Assembly: GCA_014218235.1 (NCBI GenBank)
Contig: JACBKR010000783.1
Span: 62,001-126,000 of the forward strand
Reading direction: 5' to 3'
Origin: Colocasia esculenta
Taxonomy: Eukaryota; Streptophyta; Magnoliopsida; Alismatales; Araceae
Length of the DNA: 64,000 nt
Each line of letters starts with the position of its first letter. Position 1 is the first letter of the stretch. Positions 1 through 12,170 of the stretch are shown here, in pieces. The notes beneath the pieces were generated by a model. It saw only the letters and a list, made by a program, of their open reading frames with translations. It was not told the origin of the DNA and searched no databases. The position numbers and the translations under genes were made by a program.

Positions 1-1124
1 CTTTTAACTGGCGCCGAGTTAGGGCGACGGTACACGTGTCCAAACCACCTAAGTCTATTTTCTCTCATTTTTCTATCAATTAGAGCTATCCCCAGATCCT
101 CACGGAAGCACTCATTCCTAATCTTATCTTTCTTAGTCTTACCACACATCCATCTCAGCATCCTCATCTTTGCTACACATATTTTGTTTACGTGTTCCTT
201 TCGCACTGCCCAACACTCCGTGCCATATAATAATGCAGGCCTCACTGCCGTTCTATAAAACTTTCCTTTAAGTTTCACTGGTATACGACGATCGCAAAGG
301 ACTCATGATGCACTTCTCCACTTTACCCAACCTGCCTTAATCCTGTGTGCCACATCGTCATAAATCTCCCCATTCTCTTGGATGATAGATCCCAAGTATC
401 GAAAGATACTACTCTTAGAAATATCTTGGCCATCAATTTGAACCACATCTCCTTGAGGAACCCTTTGATTACTATAATTACAGTGAATAAACTCAGACTT
501 ACTCCTACTAATTTTAAAACCTTTAGACTCCAAAGCGTGTCTCCAACTTTCTAACTTAACATTTAAACCATCAATACTCTCATCAATTAAGACAATATCA
601 TCTGCAAATAGCATACACCAAGGGATATCATCATGCAAATGTTTTGTCACCTCATCTATAACCAGAGCAAAGAGATATGGACTTAGGGCAGAACCTTGAT
701 GCAGACATATAGTGACCGAAAATTCACGGGTCTCTCCAGCAATAGTTCTCACACTAGTAGTAGCACCCTCGTACATGTCCTGAATCAAGTCAACATATCC
801 TTGAGAGACTCCCTTCTTTGTCAATGCCCACCAATCAAGTCTCTCGGTACTCGATCATACGCCTTCCCAAATCAAGAAAAACCATATATAAATCTCTTCT
901 CATCTCTCTATACTTCTCCATTAACTGACGCAATAAGAAAATAGCTTCTGTAGTAGATCTACTAAGCATAAAACCAAATTGATTTTCTGATATACTAGTC
1001 ATGCAACGCACTCGGCTCGCAATTACTCTTTCCCAAAGTTTCATAGTGTGACTCATAAGCTTAATTCTGCGGTAATTATTACAGCTTTGAACATCCCCTT
1101 TATTTTTATAGAAAGGAACTACAA
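1..1124 (-). mobile_element. RTE-type LINE reverse transcriptase fragment
   Basis: Read on the minus strand, this encodes the central and C-terminal part of a plant RTE-like non-LTR reverse transcriptase. Recognisable blocks are FYKNKGD and NYRRIKLMSHTMKLWERVI near 1050-1115, ENQFGF near 985, GVSQGYVDLIQDMYEG near 780-820 and the catalytic FADD near 600-612. The frame is broken around 830-880, where the expected EKAYDRVP block is corrupted, and a stop lies near 303, so it is dead. Its high-coordinate end falls inside the copia 5' LTR. That is what a 5'-truncated LINE insertion would look like, with its 3' end left of the window. A second copy of the same family lies in NPF-A intron 3. Confidence 0.85.
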
Positions 1125-1836
1125 CAAACATACGAGGGAATATACAAGCTTTCACACAAAAATATACAAGCCTCATTGGAATTCTTCCAAGTCTACACAA
1201 GCTTTCTGCAAGCAGAAGTCTGAGAGCTACTCCTCTCAAGAAGCCATTCTCTAAAGCTCTCCTAGTAGTGTTGGGTGGCAATTGTAATTGCATAATTTCT
1301 GTAGTCCACCCTTGTATTTCAGATAGGATTTAGAGTTCAATTCTCTAATCTTTTCAATCCTTCTGAAATCTGTGTTTGTGCTTAGTTCGGAGATAAACAC
1401 ACAAGTCTTTTATTCTCTTGTGTAATTTCTGCAGAAGTCTATTTCTGCATTGCCCCTCCTGTGTAGGGAAGGCCTTGTTGAAGGTGATTTGTACCCCTGT
1501 TTAGGAAAGACTTGATTGGGAGCAAGTGGGTTTATGATTCCTCTCAAGGGTAAGAGAAGGCCAATTTACTGGCAGTTAGTGGAAATATCAAGTGGTTGGC
1601 TTGAGGACTGGACGTAGGACTTCCATGTGGGAAGGGCCGAACTAGGATAAACTCTTGTGCACTTTTGTGTGATTGTTTCGCCTTGTTTACACTTGAATCA
1701 CACACATCACACTAAGTTCTAACAAGATTATTTTGTGTTGTGCATTTCAGAAGTAAGCAATTTTTTAATAGCCGAAGAAGTCCTATTCACCCCCCCCCCC
1801 CCTCTAGGACAGCTAGTTTGCCATTTTGATCCAACA
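1125..1836 (+). repeat. Copia 5' LTR, 3' portion only
   Basis: Aligns almost base for base with 8903-9607 of the 3' LTR. It ends in CCAACA at 1831-1836, as the 3' LTR does at 9602-9607. The first ~1.78 kb of the LTR is absent here because the RTE fragment takes over at about 1124, sharing a short AAACATA-like microhomology. A C homopolymer lies at 1791-1802. Confidence 0.85.
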
Positions 1837-1838
1837 AG

Positions 1839-1850
1839 TGGTATCAAAGC
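1839..1850 (+). other. Primer-binding site (initiator tRNA-Met type)
   Basis: TGGTATCAAAGC lies 2 nt after the LTR end. It differs by one base from the usual plant copia site TGGTATCAGAGC, which is complementary to the initiator tRNA-Met 3' end. Confidence 0.85.
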
Positions 1851-1888
1851 GGGGTCTTTCTCATAAGAATCAAATGATTTGAGAAAGA

Positions 1889-3595
1889 ATGGCAGCTGAA
1901 GCTCACAACTATGAAGGTCAATCAGTTACAAGGCCACCATTCTTTGATGGTGAAGAATATCAGTATTGGAAGATGCGAATGGAGTGCTTCATAAGAGGTA
2001 CTGACTTCGATCTATGGCAAGCAATTGAGGTGGGTGATTTTGTTATTGTTCCTGCTGAAGGCACTACTGCTATGACAGCAGCTGATAAGCATAAGTTATC
2101 TTTCAATTTTAAAGCCAAGATTTATGTTGTGCTTTATCTAAAAAGGAATTTAATAGACTTTCAGCATGTAAAACAACTAAAGAAATGTGGGATAAACTTC
2201 AGGTAACATATGAAGGTGCAGATAGAGTTAAACAAACAAGGATAGATATACTTGTATCACAGTATAAACAGATTAAAATGCTTCCCAATGAAAATATAAC
2301 ACAAATGTATAATAGATTTTCAAACATAATTGTTGGACTAAGTGCTTTAGGGAAGGACCTAACTAATGAAGAAACAGTTAGAAAAATCTTGAGATCTCTA
2401 ACTAATGTATGGACTCCTAAAGTCACAGCCATAGAGGAAGCTCATGATCTTGCACAATTATCTATTGATAAATTAATAGGATCTCTTATGACTCATGAAA
2501 TCAATATGGAAAGATTCTCTGAAAATTCTTCGAAAAAGAAAATTTCAAATACTTTGAAGATTGCAGATTCCTCTTCATCCGAAGACTCCAAAGACAAATC
2601 AGATGGCAGTGATGATGAGGTAATGCTCTCAAGAAAGCTGCATAGAATTTTGGTAAAGAAAAAGAAATTTGGCTCAAGAAGTTTTTTCAAGAAGGATAAT
2701 AAGAAAGAGCCGACTTGTTATGAATGTAACCAGCCAGGACATTACAAATCCGAATGTCCTAAGCTAAAGAAGAAAGATCAAGCACAAAAATCCGACAAGA
2801 GGAAAGGTAAGGAAAAGAAGTTCATAAAATTGAAGAAGAAAGCAATGGCAGCTACATGGGATAATGAAGAAGCAACTAGCTCGGAATCATCTAGCTCAGA
2901 ATCAGAAGAAGAAGTGGCAAATCTAGCCCTTATGGCAGGACTAGAACAGATAACTTCAGAAACCTCTTTTACTTCATGTTCTAAATCAGATTCTGATAGT
3001 CTTGAAGATGCTTTTAATGAACTTTTGAAAAATATAAAACAGTAGTAAAACAAATGAAAATAGTGAAACTAAATCTACTAAACCAAGAAAAGACTAACAC
3101 CTTTCTTAAAAATGAAATAGAGAGGTTAAACAAAAGTTTAAGTGAAACAAAAAGGACTAATGAATTGTTGTGCGAAGACTTAAAAAATAAAAATAGCAAG
3201 ATATTGGAAATGGAGTCAAATCTTAAGGAACTTAAAAATGAAGAAAAATTGCAAGAAGAAAATAATTATCTGAAAGCTACCATAGAAAAGATTTCTACTT
3301 ACAAAACCTCTTTATTTGTTAACTTAAAAAGTTCTAGAACAAAGAAGAAGAAGTATGGATTAGGATATACCCCACCAGCAAATGTAGAAAAGACTATTCA
3401 CCCTAAAGTATATCCAACACCAAAATTTGTAACAATAAAGGAAATAAAAATTGCTAAAAAGGTAAATCATTATGTATACAGGCAAAAATAGAAAATTAAC
3501 AATGTTGCACACATAAAGAAAAATACTTTTGATCTGTGTTGTACTCATTGTAATCAATTAGGACACACTATCAACACATGCACCACTAGAAATTT
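1889..3595 (+). pseudogene. Copia gag, frameshifted
   Basis: Starts MAAEAHNYEG at 1889. A frameshift near 2150-2190 moves the frame into the segment WDKLQVTYEGADRVKQTR, typical copia gag (UBN2-type). A CCHC zinc knuckle (CYECNQPGHYKSEC) is encoded at about 2716-2757. A lysine/glutamate-rich coiled-coil segment follows at 3054-3491 in another frame. A second knuckle (CTHCNQLGHTINTC) is at about 3540-3580, followed by the IWVP block that usually precedes protease. Stops separate these parts. The role would be capsid and RNA packaging; this copy cannot make an intact Gag. Confidence 0.88.
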
Positions 3596-3668
3596 AAGAT
3601 GGATTCCTAAGACTAACCACCAAGGACCCAAGAAAATTTGGGTACCAAATGTTACAACTTAGCTTTAT

Positions 3669-6600
3669 TTGCAGGGTCAGCTGAGGGGATCCAAATGGTA
3701 TTTGGATAGTGAAAGCTCAAGGCACGTGACAGGTGATAGGAAGCTATTCACTTCATTTAGAGAAGAAAGTGGTCAAGTAACTTATGGTGATAATGGAAAA
3801 GGAAAAGTATTAGGTTGTGGAACAGTTGGTACTAAGGAAAAGAACCTAATTGAAGACGTCATGTATGTACAAGGTCTGAAGCATAATCTGATAAGTATTA
3901 GTCAATTATGTGATAAAGGGCATTCAGTAAATTTTTAGAATGATAAGTGTATCATCTAGAAAGATAACAAGATAGTTTTCGAAGCTCAAAGGGTAAAGAA
4001 CATGTACACCTTGCAGCTAACAGAACTGAAAGAAGTAAACATTTGTTTAACTACAACCAAAATTGAAGAATCTGAGTTGTGGCATAGAAGACTAAGTCAT
4101 GCAAGTACTTCAGTCATCAAGAAATTAATTAAACATGATCTGGTTAAGGGTCTTCCCAAGATGAAAGTAAAGAAATCTGGAATATGTTTAGCTTGTGCAA
4201 AAGGAAAGCAGACTAAGACCTCATTTCAGTCCAAGACAATTGTTACAACTTCCAAGCCTTTGGAGTTAATTCACATGGATTTGTTTGGACCTATGAGGAT
4301 AGTCAGCCTTGGAGGAAAATTATATGGCTATGTGTTAGTTGATGACTACTCAAGGTACACTTGGGTGTCTTTTCTAGAAGCCAAATCTAAAGCCTTTCAA
4401 GCATTTTTGAAGTTCAGCAAAGTTGTTCAGAAGAATCAGAAATTCCAGATTACAAGTAACAGATATGATTATGGTAGAGAATTCAAGAATGAAGAATTCA
4501 TGAAGTTCTGTGAAGAAAATGGGATTAAACATAATTTCTCAACACCAAGAACACCCCAACAGAATGGAGTAGCAGAAAGGAAAAACAGAACACTGCTAGA
4601 TATGGCTAGAACAATGTTGAATGAATACAATTTGCTAAAGTACTTCTGGGCAGAAGCAGTCAACACAGTCTGCTACATCATCAACAGATGTATGATCAGA
4701 CTCATTCTCAAGAAGACTGCTTATGAACTCTACAAAGGAAAGAAGCCCAACATCAGTCATCTTCGACCTTTTGGCTGTAAGTGCTTTATTTTAAATAATG
4801 GTAAGGATAATTTAGGAAAACTAGATGCTAAAAGTGATGAAGGTTTTCTGTTAGGATATATTTCAAAACCTAAAGGTTATAAAGTATTCAACAGAATGAC
4901 TTTAACCATAGAACAATCTATACATGTTTTATTTGATAAAACTAACCCTTCTATCAAAAGGATAGAAAAAGAAGAAGAATGTGTTGATCATCTTTGCAGG
5001 GATTTAGAAAAGACTTCTCTTGAAGAAGGAGGCAAAGAAGAAGAAAATGAAAATCCTCCACTAGAAGATCTTCAACAGCAAGAGGAACCACAAGAAGGGC
5101 TACCTAGAAATTTGAGGTACCATCGAGACCATCCTAGAGAAAACATCATAGGTAATCTCAAGATAGGGTAAGAACAAGAGGTATGCAAATTCCTTGTGAC
5201 TTTTCTGCATTAGTTTCTCAAATTGAGCATAAGACAATCAATGATGCACTGGGTGATGATTCTTGGATCCTTGCTATGCAAGAGGAACTTAATCAGTTCC
5301 AACGCAGTGAGGTTTGGACTCTTGTCCCTAGACCTACTGACCATCCAGTTATTGGAACTAGATGGGTTTTCAGAAATAAAATGGATGAATCAGGGATAAT
5401 CACCAGGAACAAAGCCAGACTTGTAGCTCAAGGATTTTCCCAAGAGGAAAGCATAGACTTTGATGAAACCTATGCTCTAGTAGCTAGATTAGAGGCAATC
5501 AAAATTTTATTCGCATATGCATGTTCTTTCAATATCAATTTATTTCAGATGGATGTTAAAAGTACTTTTCTGAATGGTTTTATTAAAGAAGAAGTATATG
5601 TTGAGCAACCACCTGGATTTGAAGATACTAAATATCCCAATCATGTTTTCCGTTTAAAGAAAGTACTATATGGTCTGAAACAAGCTCCAAGAACTTGGTA
5701 TGAAAGATTAAGTGTTTATCTTATATCACATGATTTTATAAGAGGTAAAGTAGATAGCACACTATTTATAAAGAAATTTTCAGATGGAATCCTAATGTAC
5801 AAATATATGTTGATGGCATTATGTTTGGGTCTACTAATGAATCTCTTTATAAATTATTTGAAAATTTAATGCAAAGTGAATTTGAAATGAGTATGATGGG
5901 TAAGCTTAATTATTTTCTTGGATTGAAAATTAAGCAGACCAAAGAAGGAACTCACATTTGTCAAACCAAGTACATTTCATATTTACTTTCTAAGTATGGT
6001 TTTGACAAATGTAAGCCAATAGGAACACCATAAGTTCAAGCATTAAGTTAGATAGTGATCCTCTTGGTAAAAAGGAAGATCAAAAGATCTATAGAGGAAT
6101 GATATGATCTATCTCAGATGTTCAGATTTCAAGTTAATTGGATACAGTGATGCTGACTATGCTGGATGCAAAATAGATAGGAAAAGCACCAGTGGCACTT
6201 GTCAAATTCTTGTAGGGTGCTTGATATATTGGTCTTCCAGGAAGCAAAACTCAGTAGCCTTGTCAACCACAGAAGCTGAACACATTGCAGCTGGGAGTTG
6301 TTGTACTCAACTCTTGTGGATCAAACACCAATTGGAAGACTATGGCCATCAGCTCCAAGAAATTCCAATGTTGTGTGACAATACAAGCGCAATCAATTTG
6401 ACCAAGAATCATATCCAACACTAAAAAATAAAGCATATTGAGGTTAGACATCACTTCATCAGGGACCATGTAAGTAATGGCAATATTTCACTTGAATTTT
6501 TTTCTACAGAAAATCAACTTGTTAATATTTTTACAAAACCTCTTCCTGAAGATAGATTTACATCTATTAGAAGAGAAATAAGTATATGTAATCATGATTA
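3669..6600 (+). pseudogene. Copia pol (protease-integrase-RT-RNase H), broken
   Basis: Protease at 3690-3938 reads WYLDSESSRHVTGD where the family has DSG, so a catalytic-loop glycine is replaced by glutamate. The GAG-pre-integrase zinc region (LWHRRLSHAS...CLACAKGK) is at 4075-4200. The integrase core follows with HMDLFGP, YDYGREF and VAERKNR, so the D-D-E residues appear present. RT at 5183-5869 has WVFRNKMDE, NKARLVAQGF and YGLKQAPRTWY. The YVDD box survives only as YVDGIMFG near 5809, after a frameshift. About 40 codons are missing near 6060-6104. RNase H follows (GYSDADYAGCKIDRKSTSG, WSSRKQNSVALSTTEAE), then VNIFTKPLPEDRF. Stops occur near 3938, 5171, 5869, 6033 and 6424. Confidence 0.9.
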
Positions 6601-7118
6601 ATTTACCAAAATAAAATGATGCTTGAATTTTATACTAAGATATTGTTGTATAAATTGTCTGTGAAAATCTTCCTGAAAAATTCTAAGTCACAGACATTCG
6701 ACTTATGAAGAAACAATGCTACTAACAATATTTGCAAGTCTCTTTCAGGTAGAGTCTCTCATTCAGGGGGGGCACAGATTAAGGGGGAGTTATTCTTCAC
6801 AAATTAAGGGAGAGTTATTCTTCATCGACTATCATTGTTGAACCCCTCCATGGTAAGAAATTTTCAAAGGGAGAGAACTCAATGGTAAGGTCCTTCCTTT
6901 TTGGTTAGTGACAAAAAGGGGGAGAGTATGCATAATATGTATTATTTGTGAATTTTCTATGCTTTAAAGTTTTTTTAGAAAATTATCATAAATGACAAAA
7001 AGGGGGAGAGTATGCATAGTATGCATTATTTGTGAATTTTCTACATTTTTTCTATGCTTTAAAGTATTTTTTGTTAGAAAATTCTCATAAATTTTGTCAT
7101 CACCAAAAAAGGGGAGAT
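6600..7118 (+). other. Copia 3' noncoding region with repeated purine tracts
   Basis: Noncoding, carrying several GGGGGAGA-like tracts (about 6765, 6782, 6807, 6915, 6997). The phrase ACAAAAAGGGGGAGAGTATG occurs twice, near 6909 and 6992. The tract used for plus-strand priming is probably AAAAAAGGGGAGAT at 7105-7118, directly before the 3' LTR. Confidence 0.75.
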
Positions 7119-9607
7119 TGTTGAACCACTCATATATTTTACCCTCATATTTTGATGATAACAAAATTTATGATCAATTATTACCAAATTTACTTAATAT
7201 CATGTTTTCCTAATAAATATAAATTTATGGAATTATCGTTGTATGTTTTGCACTCAATGCTAAATTGATGTCTAGTCAAATACACATCAATTTCATTATA
7301 TGAGGTGCCATATCGATTTCACTTAAACATGATTTTCATAAGTGTTACATCGATTTTGTTTTTTAGAACGATTTGGTTAGTGACTTCTATAACGATTCAT
7401 TAAGGCTCACAATGATTTGATTCTCACAATGATTTGATAAGTTGCACATCAATTTTATAGTCATAACGATTTGATACATGGGACATCGATTTGGTCTCAC
7501 ATCGATTTCATAAGTGAGCACAACGATTTTCTCTCATAACGATTCCATAAGTGACCATAACGGTTTACCTCCACATCGATTTCTTTGGTCACATCGATTT
7601 TTTAAGTAAGAACAATGATTTATTCTTCACATCAACTTCTTTAGTGATCACATGGATTTGCTCGTAACGATTCTTTAAGTGATAACATAACGATTTGTTC
7701 ACAACGATTTTTTAAGTGAGAACAATGATTTGGTCTCACATCGATTTCTTTGATGATCACAACGATTTACTTTCTGCAACGATTTGTTAAGTGATCACAT
7801 AACGATTTGTTCACATAGATTTCTTTGTTCACAACGATTTCTTAAGTGAGAACAACGATTTAGTCTCACATCGATTTCTTTGGTGATCACAACGATTTGC
7901 TTTCTGTAACGATTTGTTAAGTGGTCATAATGATTTGTTCCAAATCGATTTCTTTAGTGATCACAATGATTTACTTAATAAGTTATAACGATTTGTCCAT
8001 ATAACGATTTGGCTACTAATGGATAACGATTTGTGTATGAACACATAACGATTCACTTATACATGTAACGATTTCATAAGTCATGCATACAACGATTTGA
8101 TTAGTAGTATGTAACGATTTGTGTGTGCATCAGTTTGCTTATTAGCACACAATGATTCATATGCATAACGATTTTCTCACAATATTGCAATGATTTGTTT
8201 ACAAAGAAACAATGATTTATGAAATATCGACCTACTTACATCTCTTAGTGAACCTTCAATATTTTATTAAGTCCATCAAAAATATTATTTTTTATTCTGA
8301 CAGGATAAGTCATATTGTGCTTAAAATATTCATCTAAATCCTGTGTAGATTATTTCTGAAATAGTTTAATCTAAGCTTCATGTTCCTCATATCTTTGCTC
8401 CGAATTTTGCTAGATACAATAGACACAGTGCAATTATGAATTCTCAGACACATGACATCTGACAAAACTCACCTACTACTAACAAACCCATACTTCACCT
8501 TTTCAACATATCTGTCTGTCTACTCTTTCCTAGTGCATGTGAAGTTTCCATGCCTTCTTTTGTACATTTTCTGACTTACCTAACTCAAAGGTATGGAGAT
8601 ACTCTTCGTTTTGTCTTGCAGGCATTTAATGGTGCACGTTTTCAGCATGTCTCTTCCACAGTCAAATCTGAAGAAATAAAAGCTTATCTTCTAGCTGTGA
8701 AGACCACACCTCTGCCTGAGAACATTGGAAAGAAGCAAGACTCGACAGCAAGACTTCTGGACAATAAGCTCTTCAAAGATCCAAAGGAAGCTAGAGCTCT
8801 CTCTCAAACGGTCAAATTGCAACGGCCACAAAAATTCAACGGATATTTTTCTAAACGGCTATATTCTGGAGGATATAAAAGAGTTCAAGTTGGAAAGGAA
8901 ACATATGAGGGAATATACAAGATTTCACACAAAAATATACAAGCCTCATTCGAATTCTTCCAAGCCTACACAAGCTTTCTGTAAGCAGAAGTCTGAGAGC
9001 TGCTCCTCTCAAGAAGCCATTCTCTAAAGCTCTCCTAGTAGTGTTGGGTGGCAATTGTAATTACATAATTTCTGTAGTCCACCCTGGTATTTCAAATAGG
9101 ATTTAGAGTTCAATTCTCTGATCTTTTCATTCCTTCTGAAATCTATGTTTGTGCTCAGTTCGGAGACAAACACACAAGTCTTTGATTCTCTTGTGTAATT
9201 TCTGCAGAAGTCTGTTTATGCATTGCCCCTCATGTGTAGGGAAGGCCTTGTTGAAGGCAGTTTGTACCCCTGTTTAGGGAAGACTTGCTTGGGAGCAAGT
9301 GGGTTTGTAATTCCTCTCAAGGGTGAGAGAATGCCAATTTCTTGGCAGTTAGTGGAAATCTCAAGTGGTTGGCTTGAGGACTGGATGTAGGACTTCCATG
9401 TGGGAAGGGCTGAACCAGGATAAACTCTTGTGCACTTTTGTGTGATTGTTTCCGCCTTGTTTATACTTGAATCACACACATCACACTATGTTCTAATAAG
9501 ATTATTTAGTGTTGTGCATTTCATAAGCAAGTAATTTTTTTAATAGCCGAAGAAGTCCTATTCACCCCCTCCCTCTAGGATAGCTAGTTTGCCATTTCGA
9601 TCCAACA
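7119..9607 (+). repeat. Copia 3' LTR, 2489 bp
   Basis: Begins TGTTGAACC after the polypurine tract and ends CCAACA. The last ~705 bp match the 5' LTR remnant. Positions about 7340-8230 are an irregular array of short AACGATTT / CATCGATTT words spaced roughly 20-45 bp apart. Open frames inside it (for example 8550-8984) show no retroelement or cellular protein features. LTRs hold the promoter and polyadenylation signals, but I could not pick a TATA box with confidence. Confidence 0.87.
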
Positions 9608-9876
9608 GTTCCCGTACGAAGAGGGAGTGGGGATAAGCACAAAACAACTAGTTCTAAGAGTGGCTCCAAGTCTTTAGGTCAACACCAGAGGTCATTAAAT
9701 CACAACCATAAATATCAAGGAACTATGGAGAGGGCAGTGGAAGAAGAAGACGCGCAACACACTAAACAACCAAACAAGCAAGATTGCCATGGTGGCCAAA
9801 GCCCACTAGAATCTCTAGGAGGAGCCGACTATGTCAACCACATACTAGAGATGACAGTATTCCCCTAGATAAGTAG
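9608..9876 (+). repeat. Array-flank repeat R, copy 1
   Basis: Starts CCCGTACGAAGAGGGAGTGG and is repeated at about 13062-13330 and 32237-32965, where it lies downstream of NPF sequence. Here it lies upstream of NPF-psi1 and joins it at CCTAGATAA/GTAGCCCACG. This indicates a tandem arrangement R-NPF-R made by unequal recombination. The copia element is inserted at its left edge. Confidence 0.8.
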
Positions 9877-12170
9877 CCCACGATCCGTCCAAATAAGTAA
9901 CGATGTGTCGGATATCGCTTACAATATTGAGGATGTTGATGTGCCCCTGGGAACGTGTTTTATCTTCTTTGCTCGTGCAGATACTTACCTTGTTCATGCC
10001 ACGCAGGCCTGCTCAGGTTTGCCAGCGTTCGTCTCCGAGCGAGCAAGGCAACACAGAATGCAAAGCTGAAACATTGCGAGGCTTGCTCAAGTTGTTCTCC
10101 ATTTGGACATCCTGTTTGACATATGATTTCATGTTTGCACAGACGTCAACCCTTTTCACCAAGCAAGGTAGCACCATGGACAAGCGAATCACCCCGACCT
10201 TCCTAGTGCTCCCTGCGGCACTGCAAAGCTCCATTAACATTTCGATTTTCGCCTTCTTGCCCATCTACGACCGTGTCATCGTCCCCATGGCCAGAACCTT
10301 CACCGGCACGTCGTCCGATGTGACCACGCTTCAAACAATCGGCATCAGGATGTTTCTCTCAGTTGTGACCATGGTGGCGTCTACTATCATAGAAACAAGA
10401 CGACTCCAAACTGCCAGGGATTTCGGGCTGGTTGATCTGCCAAAGGCTACTGTTCCCATGAGCTTGTGGTGGTTGCTTCCTCAGTACGTTCTGTGTAGGA
10501 TCTCGGACGTGTTCGCCGTCGTGGGACTGCAAGAATTCTTCTATGATCAAGTGCCCGATGGACTGAGTGTTAGGATCGGTTATTCGGTAATGGAAAAGCT
10601 AGAAGGGGGGTTGAATAGATTTGCAGCAGAAACTTAAGCAATTTGAAAATTACTTCGGATTAAAAGATCTACTCAATCAAAACCCCTTTGATCTGATGCA
10701 ACGTGTGTGAGCAAAATAACAGTTAGTGTGTAGACGAAATCCCTATGCATGCATCTAGCGCAATACAATGCAAACCACAATTCAAACCACAGTGCACAAG
10801 GGATTTTTTAGGTGGTTCAGAGATCACACCACGTGATTCCTACGTCCACCCCTCACACAGTGAGGACACACTACTCAAGAACTGAGTACAACACACACAC
10901 ACGAGCACAACGGCTCAACCACACACACACACGCTAGATCAAGTCCACAATAGATCAGATCCTCTAGCCTTGATCTGACCAACACACCACACACACGTTG
11001 TCTGATGCAAACACGCAATCAGAACAACAATCCACACGTGGATCAAGCACAAGGAACGCTTGAACCACTACCACACACACAAAGATATGAAAGGTAGAAT
11101 AAAAGAAGAGTTCTGAGTTGAAGATCAAATCCAAATGAAGAACTCCTCGTGGTGGTCGTCCAGAAGAACTTCAAGCTTTGTCTTGACAGGTATCAGTTGA
11201 TAGAGAAGCTTGAAAGATGGACAAACCAACTTCAACTCCGCTCGTGAGATGAATCTTCCTCGCGCTGGACGGAGAGTTGAAGCAGAAAACAGGGGAACCT
11301 TCTTCTTCTTGTTCTTGGCTTAGGGTTTTTTGTGTGGAGGCTCCTTGCTGCGAAAATAGCCTCATATGATCCATATATAGTGGTGTCCAAGCATAGAGAG
11401 TCGTGCTAAAAGGAAACACCAAAATATAGATCATATCCCGACCATTAGATCTTCCCAAAACTCCGTCTGTCGACAGCCGACTTGCTGCTGTCGACAGATG
11501 CTGACAGGTTTGCAAAAACCAGAAGACTGGGCTTTCTGGAAATAGATTTCTGTGTGGATCTGTCGACAGACGAAAATCATCTGTCGGCAGATGCACTATT
11601 CATCTGTTGACAGATGCACTATTCATCTGTTGACAGGTGCACTATTTCAGCAACTTGTGTTGTTCTTTTGCACTTGGATTTTGGGCTTTGTCTTGTGTAC
11701 ATTCACACCTACATTAAAAGACATAATTAGTGAGATATAATGAACATATAAAACATGTGTTTCATTTGCATCCAATTGTCATTCTTATCATGTTTCACAC
11801 ATTCATAACACATCAATTTTGTCTTATTCATGAAATGTTCATCATCAAAAACAAACATACCATTTGTGAACATTTCACATAACATCAATCAGTATTGCTC
11901 ATCATCAAAAACATTTAATCACTTATTACATTCTCCCACATGAGAACCCAACACTGAGGAGCCTCGGCATGGCTCTTTTCTTGAGCATTTTTGGGATTGG
12001 AAGCTTCATCAGTACTTTCCTTGTGACGGTGATCGACAAGGTGAGCAGCAGAAGCGGGGAGAGCTGGTTCTCCGATAACCTCAACCGCGCACATCTTGAT
12101 TACTTTTATTGGCTCCTTGCTGGGCTCTGTGCTGTGCAGCTGCTCATCTCTTTGTAAATTGCCCGGGCCT
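9877..12170 (+). pseudogene. NPF-psi1: 3' half of an NPF transporter gene, split by a solo LTR
   Basis: Only the last bases of exon 3 (GTAGCCCACGATCCGTCCA, 9876-9894), an intron and exon 4 remain. Exon 4 starts at about 10007 after ACGCAG and runs to 10567. It is interrupted by a 1386-bp LTR insertion and resumes at 11954. The encoded peptide closely matches NPF-C exon 4 ([37 protein letters not shown], then [29 protein letters not shown]). A premature TAA at 12155-12157 replaces the last residues. Apart from the insertion the frame is open, so decay is fairly recent. Exons 1-3 are absent. It is the duplicate partner of NPF-C. Confidence 0.9.
10568..11953. mobile_element. Solo LTR (1386 bp) with 5-bp TSD
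   Basis: Begins TGTTAGGATCGG and ends GAACCCAACA. It is flanked by the perfect duplication CTGAG at 10563-10567 and 11954-11958. NPF-C at 29322-29340 shows the uninterrupted exon (GGACTGAGGAGCC), confirming the insertion. No coding capacity and no internal primer site were seen, so it is a solo LTR. At 11555-11650 short direct repeats of CATCTGTYGACAGRTGCACT occur. Confidence 0.9.

Larger units (their letters stand above)
1125..9607 (+). mobile_element. Degenerate Ty1/copia LTR retrotransposon (SIRE-like layout)
   Basis: Order: partial 5' LTR, initiator-Met-type primer-binding site, gag with zinc knuckles, protease, integrase, reverse transcriptase, RNase H, polypurine tract, 3' LTR. Protease-integrase-RT order marks Ty1/copia. 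The long LTRs, second CCHC knuckle and GGGGGAGA-rich 3' noncoding region resemble the SIRE/Maximus type; that lineage call is an inference. Every reading frame carries frameshifts, stops or deletions, so it is not autonomous. It sits in a duplicated genomic repeat: the flank at 9608 continues a sequence also found at 13062 and 32237. The 5' flank is not visible, so the TSD cannot be checked. Confidence 0.92.

Noticed and set aside
8550..8984. 144-aa open frame in the copia LTR
   Set aside because: Lies fully inside the LTR, matches no known domain, and the corresponding 5' LTR part is not coding.
9216..9479. 87-aa minus-strand frame
   Set aside because: LTR sequence; chance frame.
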